64,000 nucleotides of DNA from Craspedostauros australis (Eukaryota; Bacillariophyta; Bacillariophyceae; Mastogloiales; Achnanthaceae), in the NCBI GenBank assembly GCA_026770025.1, contig JAMXDE010000008.1, positions 1,426,001 to 1,490,000 of the forward strand, written 5' to 3'. Below the pieces are notes generated by a model. The model had not been told where the DNA came from. It saw only the letters and a program-made list of their open reading frames with translations, and did no database searches. The number at the start of each line of letters is the position of its first letter. Position 1 is the stretch's first letter. Position numbers and translations under genes: made by a program. This document shows, piece after piece, positions 11,146 to 21,258 of the stretch.

Positions 11146-12965
11146 GGGAAAATGCAGGCGCAGGAAAAGTGCAGTGCATGTGCATGCGCAGGGAAAATGC
11201 AGGCGCTGGAAAAGTGCATGTGCATGTGCATGTGCAGTGCAGTGCAGTGCATGTGCATGTGCACGCGCAGTCGAAGTGCATACGCAGTCGAAGTGCATGT
11301 GCAGTGCAGTGCATGTGCATGAAAAGTGCGTGTGCATCTGCATGTAAAGTGCATGTGCATGAAAAGTGCATGTGCAGTGCAGTGCATGTGCATGAAAAGT
11401 GCGTGTTAATCTGCATGTGAAGTGCATGTGCTCGGAAAGTGCAAGTGCAAGTGCATGTGCATGTGCATGTGCATGTGCAGTGCAGTACAGTACAGTACAG
11501 TGCAGCCGAAGTGCATGTACATGCGCATGTGCAGTCGAAGTCCATGTGGAGTGCGCACAACTGCAACACATGCATTGCACTTGTGTTGCGCATCCGCCGG
11601 ACATCCGCTGCACGTGCACTTTGGCTGCGCGTGCGCATCCACTTTCCATGTGCAATGACGCAGCGATCAGACGCGCGGGGCGACACATGCACAACAAATT
11701 GCTCGCCGGCGCAGGTCCGTCGCGCACTGTTGGAGCACATCGATAATCGCGTTTGTTGATGCATCATGACCAACCAGTTTGCGAATGACATTTATGCTTG
11801 TGGCGGAAACAAACGCATGCTTCCATACAAGAATCGTTTTACCCTGTCCTCCAGACCTGTGATGCTTTGCTGAAACGAACACGAACTTCAGATGTTGCGC
11901 CATTGCTTGGCTGCAAATAGCGCACACCACTATTCCGTTGTCAAGGAACAAGCCCAAACGCGAGCGGAGAAGAGCAACACTGCAATTGTCGCAAACATGT
12001 TATCGTCATCCTCAGGATAAGTATGCACAGGACATTGCTCTTTGTTACCACGTCTGTAACAATGGTGTTCTGCATTCACATCCTCCACATCGGGTCTTGC
12101 CTTGCATCAGGATGCCAAGTTGAGGCTGAGAACGGGAATGCCAGAACTTTCTCTGTGTGGTGGAAGGAGAAGAGAGTGCTCGCGCTTCACCACACATTCA
12201 GACAGTGCTGGGTATACGGCAATGCAATGAAACAGCACATTTCTTCGCATGCACCTTGAGTACACAGCGTGACATTGGTGCGCCGCGATGCGTCAGCACC
12301 AACCCCAAAACCGATACGCGGCACCATGAATGCTCATGCTGGCACTCTTCACATTCACATTCTTATCAGAACACAGGCGCTGTACTCTTCCACTCTACTG
12401 CACTCCCGCATACTCCGTATCTCTCTTCCCTTATGAATACAAGCAAACATCAGACAACCAGGTGTTCGGTCATAAGTGTAAATAGACCGCTCCACCGTCT
12501 TCGAATCACAACTGCTCTGTTCTCCGCATGACGCACTTGGATGCGCACACTTGCTCTGCTTGCAGCAATCCACCACCAATGAGTGCCATCTGTGTATCGC
12601 GCAACAGCAATCGGATTTGCGAAGAAACGTGCGTGGGCGAAGCGACTAAATGAGAACAATCCAAAAACGCTCTTTGCAAATGCGAGTAGAATTGCACACA
12701 ACCGGCAACTGTTTGTTGGAACAGCGAAAACAACACGACTTGAACGTGTCTCGGAAATCGCGATACACAAAGTTGATGGTATCATTGTACAACACATGGA
12801 GTAGTCGACATGGTACATGTGAAGTTCATACAAAGCACTACACATGATGCCTAACAGATGCAATGGGACTCGTGTTGCAGTCCTGGGAATTATAGGAAAA
12901 CAATAACAGGAAATGCTGACATTTTCCCTACATCCGGGAAAATGTCGTCTATTTCCCCTGCTCCC
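11146..12965 (+). mobile_element. Non-autonomous Helitron-like element, copy 2
   Basis: This 1820-bp unit is the inverted counterpart of 6740-8550. It starts GGGAAAATGCAGGCG after CTCCCA and ends CCCCTGCTCCC before TGATGACAGC, so it too sits between A and T with no flanking duplication. The 5' part is the TGCA array (11146-11560), the middle is unique sequence, and the 3' part carries the terminal hairpin. Short ORFs conserved with copy 1 (11667-11957 minus, 12157-12531 plus, 12583-12804 plus) are probably open only because the copies are young. It stops about 430 bp from the end of a host gene. Confidence 0.65.
12918..12946 (+). repeat. Terminal hairpin of copy 2
   Basis: Stem GACATTTTCCC / GGGAAAATGTC with loop TACATCC, 19 nt from the element end, is identical in stem and spacing to the hairpin of copy 1. 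Confidence 0.9.
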
Positions 12966-13394
12966 TGATGACAGCAGTCTTGTCTCTGTGTGTATCCGCG
13001 CGCGAAGGAGGTCTTTTTTCAACTTCGGCAAAAAAACTCACACACACAAAAGTTGGAATTTTCGTGCATTCTTCGCTTCTTGTGCCCAAAGCGGTGTCCA
13101 TCGGTCGGCCCATTCTGTAGTTTACCGATCCAAATCTACAGGCATGTATCATAGTTGGAGCATGCAGCTGAAATGCAGTTCTACGATCTTTGCACGAACA
13201 AGTATCACAAAGCGCCACACATACATGGACATTCTCGCATATACAATAGTATTTGTGCCGTACAAGTATGCATGATAAAACATGTATTACGTCATGCTTT
13301 GTATTATATAATGTGAACTCGTAATGTATCTTGGCCCACCACCGGTCGCTCCATCGGCACTTTCCTTCCACTCTATCCTCACCAACTCTCTGCT
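12966..13394. other. Intergenic, unique sequence
   Basis: This stretch lies between the end of the repeat nest and the stop codon of the dienoyl-CoA reductase gene. It is AT-rich near 13200-13320, as expected for a 3' region. I see no gene. Confidence 0.6.
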
Positions 13395-15911
13395 CTACAT
13401 CAATTTGCGAATGAACTGGAAGAGAGATTCCTCCGAACTTTTGGGAGACTGGAATTTGTGCTTGCCCGGCACGACGCCTTCTTCGTGGATGCGCAGCGCC
13501 AACCTCGTGCCCATGTCGATGGCTCTCTTGGCATCCAGCTCTCCCGCCTCGTAGGCACCACCGATCGTGTACACCTTCTGCGACAGCTCGCTGCCGGCCG
13601 CGCGGTCGTTCAGCTCGCGGTACGGAACCTGCCCGGCGCAAAGGACGATGTTGTCGACCTCCAGGACATGCTGCTTGCCATCGCGGGTGTAGTGCAGGTT
13701 GCCGTTCTCATCGATTCGGTCGTACGACGCGCCGTTGATCATGTCCACATCGCCCATCTTCAGAGTGGCACGGTGGATCCAGCCGGTCGTGCGTCCCAGA
13801 CCGGCGCCCACCTTGCCCTTCTTGCGTTGCATCAGATGGATCTGTCGGCGTGGTCGGGTGGGATGGGTGTCAGGTGCGGTCAACCCGCCTCGGTGGGCTT
13901 GGGCAGGATCGACGCCCCACTCCTCCCAGAAATGAGACACGGATACGTCCTTGTGCGTTCTGTCCGTTCCTTCATGATGGAGCAGGAACTCCGCGACGTC
14001 GAATCCGATGCCGCCGGCGCCAATGATGGCAACCCGCTCTCCGACGGGCTTGTCATGCTTGAGCACGTCGATGTAGGATAGCACGTTGGGGTGATCCATG
14101 CCGGGGATTTTGGGATCCCTTGGAGTGACTCCAGTCGCGACGATCCACTTGTCCACTTTGTTGGCATCGTCACCTTCCTCTTTCATCTGATCGTAGGATA
14201 CAGCCGTGTTCAGGCGAACATTGACGTTGCACGCCTTCAGCTTCCTCTCAAAGTACCGCAGCGTTTCGTGGAATTCCTCCTTGCCCGGAACACGCTTCGC
14301 CATGTGGAACTGACCCCCGATGCGATCTGCCTGATCGTACAGGGTCACGTCATGTCCCATCTCTGCGGCTGCGATGGCGAAACCGCACCCCGCCGGGCCG
14401 GCGCCGACAACGTTGATCTTCAGCCGCTGATCCTGCGGCAGCACCTCGGTCTTCAGCTCCGTCTCGTGGCATGCCTTGGGGTTGACAAGGCACGATGCCG
14501 TTTTGCCCACGAATGCGTGATCGAGACATGCCTGGTTGCACCCGATGCATGTGTTGATGTCTTCACCTTGGTATCGCATCGACTTCTGGAGGAATTCCGG
14601 ATCCGCCAGCAACGGCCGGGCCATGCTGATCATGTCGCTCGCTTCGTCTTGGAGAACGTCTTCTGCGGTACGTGGCGCGTTGATGCGGTTGGTGGCGATC
14701 AGCGGGACGCTCACGACGTTGGCATCACGCAGTGCCTTCGTCGTGAATGCAAAGGCACCCCGTGGCACGGACGTCGCGATGGTCGGGACGCGAGATTCGT
14801 GCCATCCGATGCCCGTGTTCAGGACGGTCACGCCGGCCTGCTCGAGCAACGTGGCCAACTCGAGCGTTTCGTCCCATGACATGCCCTTTTCCACGAGCTC
14901 AAGCAAGGAAATGCGGAAGATGACGATGAAGTCCGGCGACGTGGCCTTGCGGATGGACTTGACGATGTCAAGCGGGAACTTGGCGCGGTTCGCAAACGAC
15001 CCTCCATACATGTCCTTCCTCATGTTGGTGCGCGGTGATAGGAACTGGCTCAGCAGGTACCCCTCGCTGCCCATGACTTCCACGCCGTCGTATCCTGCCT
15101 GCTGCGCCAGCACAGCGGTCCTGGTGAAATCGTCGACGGTCGTTTGCACTTGGGATACTGACAGCCCCCGAGCCTTGAAAGGTGAGATGGGGGATTTGGT
15201 GGATGATGCGGAGACTGCGAATGGATGGTAGGCATACCGTCCTGTGTGCAAGATCTGCAGGCAGATGCGTGATGCCACGCTGCTGGCGCCACCACCAATC
15301 TCGCGACTCCCAAAGATGGGAACCTGGACCTGGTGCACTGCATCCGTCACGACCTTGTGCAGCATCTGCTCATCCGTGGTAGTCAGTTTCGCAGCGAACG
15401 GGCCGACCCAACCGGCGCGGTTGGGTGCGATACCGCCCGTCACCATGATCCCGACGCCACCTTCCGCTCGGGTTTGGAAATAGGTCGCCATGCGCTCAAG
15501 GTTGTGCTCGTGCGCTTCGCCACCCTCGTGGTTGCCCAACACATACCGATCCATCCATCCCGGAATGGAATGCCCCTCCAATCCTGTGTGCATGCTCCCC
15601 ATCAACACGCGGTTTGGAAGAATCCCAGCCGGGCCCAAATCCAAAGGTGTGAAGAGCCGAGGGTATAGCTGATGCGGCTCAAGGGTCATGTTGGATGGCA
15701 CATGATGCGCATTCGCATTGCTTGGATCGTACTCGTACGGATGACACGTCTGGGAATCATCGTGCGGTTGCAACACAGCCGCAGAGCTCAATGGGCGGCT
15801 GCACTTGCTCCCAAGTGTGCCTGCCTCCCTGCTCGCGCCGTCGTTGAGAATCGAACGACGTCCGAAGGAACCTAGCGCGGCTCGTCGCAATCGCATGGCT
15901 TGACGGTTCAT
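13395..15911 (-). CDS. fadH: 2,4-dienoyl-CoA reductase (FadH type), mitochondrial
   Basis: This uninterrupted frame of 838 residues aligns along its whole length with bacterial FadH, the FMN/FAD/4Fe-4S enzyme that reduces 2,4-dienoyl-CoA with NADPH in unsaturated fatty acid oxidation. Residues 1-80 are an Arg/Ser-rich extension without acidic residues at its start, typical of a mitochondrial presequence. The old-yellow-enzyme barrel starts at about 82 (LYPRLFTPLDLG). The Fe-S cysteines are C455, C458, C462 and C474 (CIGCNQAC...SCLVNP). An FAD Rossmann motif, VVGAGPAGCG, begins at 501, and a second nucleotide site, VAIIGAGGIGFD, follows. The C terminus has the family motifs TTGWIHR and DNIVLCAGQ. 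About 14 extra residues lie around 194-210 (after AVHQ) relative to bacterial FadH; this could be a loop or an unspliced in-frame intron. The first ATG gives the targeting peptide, so I keep it. Confidence 0.93.
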   Translation of the reverse strand: MNRQAMRLRRAALGSFGRRSILNDGASREAGTLGSKCSRPLSSAAVLQPHDDSQTCHPYEYDPSNANAHHVPSNMTLEPHQLYPRLFTPLDLGPAGILPNRVLMGSMHTGLEGHSIPGWMDRYVLGNHEGGEAHEHNLERMATYFQTRAEGGVGIMVTGGIAPNRAGWVGPFAAKLTTTDEQMLHKVVTDAVHQVQVPIFGSREIGGGASSVASRICLQILHTGRYAYHPFAVSASSTKSPISPFKARGLSVSQVQTTVDDFTRTAVLAQQAGYDGVEVMGSEGYLLSQFLSPRTNMRKDMYGGSFANRAKFPLDIVKSIRKATSPDFIVIFRISLLELVEKGMSWDETLELATLLEQAGVTVLNTGIGWHESRVPTIATSVPRGAFAFTTKALRDANVVSVPLIATNRINAPRTAEDVLQDEASDMISMARPLLADPEFLQKSMRYQGEDINTCIGCNQACLDHAFVGKTASCLVNPKACHETELKTEVLPQDQRLKINVVGAGPAGCGFAIAAAEMGHDVTLYDQADRIGGQFHMAKRVPGKEEFHETLRYFERKLKACNVNVRLNTAVSYDQMKEEGDDANKVDKWIVATGVTPRDPKIPGMDHPNVLSYIDVLKHDKPVGERVAIIGAGGIGFDVAEFLLHHEGTDRTHKDVSVSHFWEEWGVDPAQAHRGGLTAPDTHPTRPRRQIHLMQRKKGKVGAGLGRTTGWIHRATLKMGDVDMINGASYDRIDENGNLHYTRDGKQHVLEVDNIVLCAGQVPYRELNDRAAGSELSQKVYTIGGAYEAGELDAKRAIDMGTRLALRIHEEGVVPGKHKFQSPKSSEESLFQFIRKLM

Positions 15912-16861
15912 GACTATGAGTTCCGTTTGGTACTGTTGTTGCTGTTTGGTGTTTGGTGTTTGGTATACGATTTGTGAGTTCGCGTCGCGCGTTGTCGTTT
16001 CCTTCTTCCTTGCTATTATGCTATGCAGGAGAATTGCTTCCGTCGTGATGATGTTTGAACTTGTGATTCGATGTTGATTTTATGCTCCTCATCTTTGTGC
16101 CTCCTTGCTTCCTTTCTGTCTTCTTTGTCTTCCTTTTGGTTCCATCATCATTGTCCAGGATTGACACCCCCAGGCTGATTTGGCCATTGATGGGCGAAGG
16201 GGGTTGTCAATGACGCATTTTCAAGTTCGGATGCTGTCTCCTCACGACATCACTGGTGTTGTTGGTGTCGTTGCGATGAATGTGGTTGCTGCTTCGCTGC
16301 CATCGTCGCCCGTTGTCGTGGCTGGTTGTTGGTGTTGTTGTTGCGTCACTGACACCAGAAACTGATGGGGCGATGCTCGTGTGAGAACATTGACATCACG
16401 AACAAACACGACTTGAATGGCCGATTGCCTTCGTCCGACCAGTACGACTTGTGTGTGCGAACACAAGGAAAGGGATTGATCGTGTCCGAATCACGAATTA
16501 AATGACATTCGAATCAAGAGGAACGGAGACCAACAGAGTCCTGGCACTCTTGCTTGATAATAATACATATTAATAGCATACGACTTATTATAATAGATAC
16601 GAGTGCAACGTGCCAAGCACCCATGCGTTAGCATCACTCCGGGAACTGTGACATGGAATGTAAAAGAGGTGCCAGATGATTGGCATTTCTATTGTATCGC
16701 TTCAGTCCGGCTGGTAAGCCTTTCCTGTTGGTTGATGCTTCCCTCTCACAAATCATGTTTCGCTGATTGGCGGGTCTCTCCGGTGAGGACTTCGTTGTGG
16801 TTGTCGAAAAGACAGCCCTGATTGATACCGACAAGTACGAGCAACGAATGAGCATTTAGGC
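15912..16861. other. Intergenic
   Basis: This 950-bp gap contains the promoter of the minus-strand reductase gene and the 3' region of the KIX gene. An AT-rich patch lies at about 16555-16600 (TAATAATACATATTAATAGC). No ORF here is credible. Confidence 0.6.
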
Positions 16862-17887
16862 CTAATCCGCCATGGCGCTCTTTGGACTTCCGACTGCTTC
16901 GCAAGCAGAGGTGTTGATGCTCAGACATCGAAAGGCCGAGCAGCAACTTGTTCTGTCATCGTCGACGTCGCCATGACCATTCATGACGGATGCAGAGGCA
17001 TCAGTAACATCGCTGTTCTCGAGCTTCATCTTCATGAATGCGCGATACCGCTGAAGGTGATCTTGCGCTTTGCAAATCATCTCATCCCATGGTTGACTCG
17101 GCAATCGTTCGATCGGCAACTTGTCGAATGCATCCACGAGCCTCGCATGGAAGAAGACATCCTTGGCAACCTGCGGCAATCGTTCTGAAAATGATATTGG
17201 TGCCGGTGCTGTCAGTGCTGATGTTGGAGTCATGAAGGCGATAGAATTGCCGCAGCATTTGAAGCTGGCAATGGTTTGATTGCGAACCTGCTTGATTTCT
17301 TGCACCAGCTGACGCAGGAGGGTGTACTTGTTTTGTCCCAAGAGCTTGCGCAAGACAGCGGATCGATTGCGCTTGCTCTTGGTGACCATCCGTCGGTTCA
17401 GTTTGGTGATGAGCAGCGTTTGCAGCCTTTCATCGATGGTGTGCGGATCGGGCGAGTAGTAGTGATCCTGGCAATGCTGCTGCTGGTGAGTTCTGTAGAG
17501 CAGTTCTTCCAACCGCTGGGAAACCTTCATCAAGGTCTGCGGATCATCGAGGGTGGGGTGCGGATTGCAACCCGCTTGACGCTGCCGTTGCTGTTGCGCC
17601 TGTAATCTTGCGAGGATCGCTTTCATCATGATGGCTCGTTGTCGCGCAACGGTTGCCTTTGTTGACAATGCAGTTGCTGGTGCGATCGCTGTTTCCGATG
17701 ACAACTGAGGCAAGTGCTGTAGGCCATGGTCTTCGTGTTGATGGGAAGGTGATGCGGCGTTTCTGTCGCAGCTGTGGCTGGCTCTGGCGTCTCGTGTCCT
17801 ATCCGGTTTTCTGTTGTGTGTGGCCACCGGCTTTGGTATTTGTACGTGTGCTTCCAGGAGTGCTCGCACGATGTGGTTGCTGGTCAT
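16862..17887 (-). CDS. KIX-domain-like transcription protein (C-terminal frame)
   Basis: The 341-residue frame contains RQRAIMMKAILARLQAQ, then KVSQRLEELLYRTH and TIDERLQTLLITKL. This spacing of three amphipathic helices (R..I...I...L, ..KRLEE.LYR.A, TL..RLQ.L) is what I recognise from KIX domains of stramenopile CBP/Mediator-type coactivators. KIX domains bind transactivation peptides. A second helical, basic region follows (NRSAVLRKLLGQNKYTLLRQLVQEIKQV). The N-terminal 80 residues are Ser/His-rich and disordered-looking. The frame overlaps the upstream frame 17799-18458 by 89 nt and is shifted by one base relative to it, so the two may be one gene broken by an indel or an unseen small intron. 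The family call rests on pattern memory, not a search. Confidence 0.6.
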   Translation of the reverse strand: MTSNHIVRALLEAHVQIPKPVATHNRKPDRTRDARASHSCDRNAASPSHQHEDHGLQHLPQLSSETAIAPATALSTKATVARQRAIMMKAILARLQAQQQRQRQAGCNPHPTLDDPQTLMKVSQRLEELLYRTHQQQHCQDHYYSPDPHTIDERLQTLLITKLNRRMVTKSKRNRSAVLRKLLGQNKYTLLRQLVQEIKQVRNQTIASFKCCGNSIAFMTPTSALTAPAPISFSERLPQVAKDVFFHARLVDAFDKLPIERLPSQPWDEMICKAQDHLQRYRAFMKMKLENSDVTDASASVMNGHGDVDDDRTSCCSAFRCLSINTSACEAVGSPKSAMAD

Positions 17888-18458
17888 GGTTGGTTTGATG
17901 GACGCCTGCCGTCGTTGCCAGTCTCCGTCGTGGTGTCTCAGCTGATGTCGATGAAGGTATCAGCAGAGCATCGACATCGACTGCTGTGCAAATGATGGTG
18001 AATGTGGCGGCGACGGTGTTGGTGGATGTGTCAGTGGCGGATGTGTTGGCGGCGGAAACGAGGCTTTGTTTTTCCCATTTGGCCTTGTGCGGATGGCCAT
18101 GTTGTCGCCACAAGCCCACCACAGAGTCAAAGTTCTCTTGGGTTTGTTTTGGTTGTTCCAGTTCTCGTGTCGGCGAAGTTGTTGTGACTTCGATTCCGAC
18201 ACTCTCCAAGCTACTTCGGATGGCCTTCAGCATCTTCAATAATAGGCCACTTCGGCGTGGCGCGAAAATGCTGCTGAGTTCGAATGGCCGCATTTCCGCA
18301 GGCCATTCCGAAAGGTCTTTTGTCTTTTTCCGAATTTGGCCTATCGCGGTGTCAAACGAACGAAGCTCCGTCTTCGAAGAAGGACACCCTTGTGTGACAT
18401 CAAAGATACGGTTGGTGGGAGTGCCCAGCACAACAGGAGATCTTTGTTGCAGCGACAT
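17799..18458 (-). CDS. Possible N-terminal part of the KIX protein
   Basis: From ATG at 18458 this frame runs 219 residues. The first 120 look folded (FDTAIGQIRKKTKDLSEW, RSGLLLKMLKAIRSSLESVG), and the remainder is Thr/Ser/Ala-rich. It overlaps the KIX frame in another phase. No GT-AG pair of sensible size joins the two by eye, so either there are two genes, or a frameshift, or a splice that I missed. The start lies 142 bp from the ATG of the divergent lipase maturation factor gene, which suggests a shared promoter. Confidence 0.5.
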   Translation of the reverse strand: MSLQQRSPVVLGTPTNRIFDVTQGCPSSKTELRSFDTAIGQIRKKTKDLSEWPAEMRPFELSSIFAPRRSGLLLKMLKAIRSSLESVGIEVTTTSPTRELEQPKQTQENFDSVVGLWRQHGHPHKAKWEKQSLVSAANTSATDTSTNTVAATFTIICTAVDVDALLIPSSTSAETPRRRLATTAGVHQTNHDQQPHRASTPGSTRTNTKAGGHTQQKTG

Positions 18459-18600
18459 GGTGAGGCGCAGCACAACCTGATGGAATACTTTGCAAGCACA
18501 CCACCAGAAACACGCCGCGTCGTTGTTGTGACGAGCAACGTATGAGAGAGAGAGAGAGAGAGAGTTGCCCCTGCACCAACCAGTTCTTTCCCCATACCAA
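18459..18600. promoter_or_regulatory. Short bidirectional promoter region
   Basis: Only 142 bp separates the two divergent ATGs at 18458 (minus) and 18601 (plus). It contains a pure (GA)n tract at 18544-18564. Both genes must start transcription in or near this interval or inside each other's 5' ends. Confidence 0.55.
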
Positions 18601-20876
18601 ATGATGGAGAATACCTTGAGACAGCGCCGGAACCATGGTGAGACATCAGGCACAGCTATTGGCTCTCCTGCTGCCACTGCTGGTGGTGGCGATGCCTCAT
18701 TCTTCGGTCAACATGATGAACGTGCAGGCAACTGGAACAGACCGAACAAGAGAAGCTCCCCTTCGAAGACTCCCAGCAACGTGGTGGAGTCCGCATCAGC
18801 CTCAGCAATACCAACGCAAACGCAAACGAAGACGATCAAGGCAACGAAAAGCAATCGGTCCAGCAGGGCAACCAAACGAAAGATCAACTCCAGGAGCAGC
18901 CAGGCGGCGACACATTATACAGGACCCAGCTACGTCGTCGCTAAGTGGATGATCCTCCGATTGCTTGGTGTCATCTACTTGCTGGCTTTCTTGGGTGCGC
19001 ACTACCAAAACAAAGGACTGATGGGAAAAGACGGTCTCATCCCTGCCACTCGCTTCATGGATCAGGTCTCCAAACAGCACGCCACACCATGGCAAGGATT
19101 CATGCAGCATCCCACGTTGTTCTGGTTCTTCGATATCCATGATGACGCTGCGTTCGATGTCGTGCACAAGGCCGGAATAGGACTCTCTGCTTTGGTGGTG
19201 CTGGGACAGGATTCCATGATCTTCATGTCCGTGCTGTGGTTGCTGCACTTCACCATCGTCACCGGCGCCGGCGCCACCAGCTTTTATGCGTACGGATGGG
19301 AGAGCCAGATACTGGAGACCGGCTTCTTGGCTATCTTCCTCTGTGACGTCTTCCCACGAATACCCTTCGTCAACAGGTCCACTTCATTCAAATCCAAACC
19401 GTCCGAGATCATTCTCTGGCTCTTCCGATGGCTTTGCTTTCGCATCTCCATCGGCGCAGGGCTCATCAAGATTCGTGGGGATTCCTGTTGGACGGACAAA
19501 ACCTGCTTGTTCTATCATTTTGAGACGCAGCCCATCCCATCACCGCTCAGTTTCATCTTCCATTTTCTGCCAAAGTGGATGCTCTCGCGTGCAGTGGACT
19601 TGGATTTGTTCGTTCAGGTGTACACAAGTTGGATGGTGCTGCTGGTGTCGACAGCCAAGCTATTTCCGAATCGCAACAATGGCAACACGAGGAATATGAT
19701 GAGCACCAAAGCAGCCAAAGCAGCGCTTGATACAATATCAACGAACATGCTGAGGATGGGCGGCATTATCCAAGCTGGGTTCATGATCAATATCATCCTA
19801 TCCGGCAATTTCGCATTCCTCAATCATCTCACCATCATCCCGGCCCTTGCTTGCTTGGACGATGCGTGCTGGCCACGAGCACTGCAACTATATGCCTGGG
19901 GCCGCACGGACTTCGAGGACACCAAATGGTATTCAGCCCGTACCATGATCCATATCGCCGTGTTGGGTCTCATCGGATCATTGTCCTGGCCTGTCATCGA
20001 CAATCTATTTCAACTCAGCAACCGCCATCAGGTCATGAACGCCAGCTTCGATCGTTTCCGCTTGGTCAATACGTATGGTGCGTTCGGCAGCGTCGGCAAG
20101 GCCAGGTACGAACCCATCCTTTCCGTCAGCTACGATGGCATCCAGTGGATTGAGCTCGAATTCCCATGCAAACCAGGCTCCGTCACGCGCCGGCCCTGTT
20201 TCTGTGCGCCGTACCATTACCGGTTGGATTGGAATATTTGGTTCATCGGATTCAAGCCGCACAAACGAATGTTGCATGGGCGGGAGAAGTGGCTGTTCAC
20301 GCTCATCGCGAAACTATTGGAGAACGGCAAGGACATTTCCGAACGCCCATGGCTGGATTTGTTAGACATCACATCAGCGAACATGCTGACCTCCAATTAC
20401 GTCGGCGACGGCCGAGCAGGCAGTGGCAGAAATCCAAAGTACGCCAAAGTTGACATGTAAGTTATCGCATGTGTATCTTGACAGGAACAGACGATTATGT
20501 GTTCTGCCGTATTGGCCCTGTCAGACACATGCTGGTGTGTCCATCGCTGCACTTCTCTACCATTTTGTATTCTGGTACATGGAACTGACTCATCATGATC
20601 ATGCGTCCATGCGCCATCTTTTTCTGTCTCTCTCTCTCTCTCGAACAAACGGACAATTGAATTACCCTTGCAATCTATAGGTATCACTACGAGATGGCGG
20701 CGCCGTTGTGGGAAATCCTCGCAAGTTATGTCAAGAACAATGGCGAGGCTGTTTGGTGGAACCGAACGTACGAAGAGCAATTACTTGCACCTGTCCAGCT
20801 GAACAGCCACATCGGTGGTCACATCAATCTGGGCCTGGCCAATCTTCCATCAATTCCTCCTCTGCCTCCGCATTAG
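18601..20876 (+). CDS. Lipase maturation factor family membrane protein
   Basis: Exons 18601-20456 and 20681-20876 encode about 683 residues. The intron (224 nt, GTAAGT donor, CTATAG acceptor) splits an ATG codon and joins ...KYAKVDM to YHYEMAAPLW, restoring the conserved LMF ending in which a W-rich PLW motif follows. LMF1/LMF2 proteins are polytopic ER membrane proteins needed to fold secreted lipases. The first 110 residues are Ser/Thr/Lys-rich and cytosolic-looking. Hydrophobic segments begin at WMILRLLGVIYLLAF. Family signatures include HYQNKGLMGKDGLIPA, YGWESQILETGFLAIFL, GAGLIKIRGDSCWTDKTCL, RLVNTYGAFGSVGKARYEP and CKPGSVTRRPCFCAPYHYRLDW. I chose ATG 18601 because the upstream in-frame start is not an ATG. 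Substrate lipases in algae are unknown. Confidence 0.92.
20628..20642. repeat. (CT)n tract inside the LMF intron
   Basis: A short CT-dinucleotide run lies in the 224-nt intron upstream of the branch/acceptor region and may serve as part of a polypyrimidine context. Confidence 0.6.
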
Positions 20877-21258
20877 AATGCTCGTAGCTCGTACATAGGC
20901 ATGCTCGTACGATCTATTACATGAGTAAGCAAGAGTATTTCTTGAGATTGGAAGATGCTTCTCTCTCGCTTTGTATGTCAGCGTCCAAGCTGGTAGCAGT
21001 TGATCCACTCGACTAAAACGAGTTTTGTCATTTTCGGAATTTGGAAATCTCGGGAAGATTCTCGCAGCGACGACGGCGAAACCAGCCAACAACGCCAATG
21101 CTCTCCCTCGACGATTCGTGTGGATACGACCTCCACAAGGAACAATCACAACATCCGCCAATTGTCGGCGCCATTCATCATCGGTGCCACCCATAACTCG
21201 CACGGTTTTGTTGAGACAGCAAGCAGCGGCAGCCCTACGCCATAAACAGAGAGACAAG
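20877..21258. other. Intergenic
   Basis: This 382-bp gap lies between the LMF stop and the WD40 gene, both on the plus strand. It should hold the LMF 3' end and the WD40 promoter. No further feature is seen. Confidence 0.6.

Noticed and set aside
6740-12965. Autonomous Helitron
   Set aside because: No Rep or helicase motif is present in either copy or in the spacer.
13395-13641. Plus-strand and shadow ORFs over the dienoyl-CoA reductase gene (e.g. 13458-14081, 14091-14879, 14536-15231)
   Set aside because: These are complements of a strongly conserved enzyme and carry none of its motifs.
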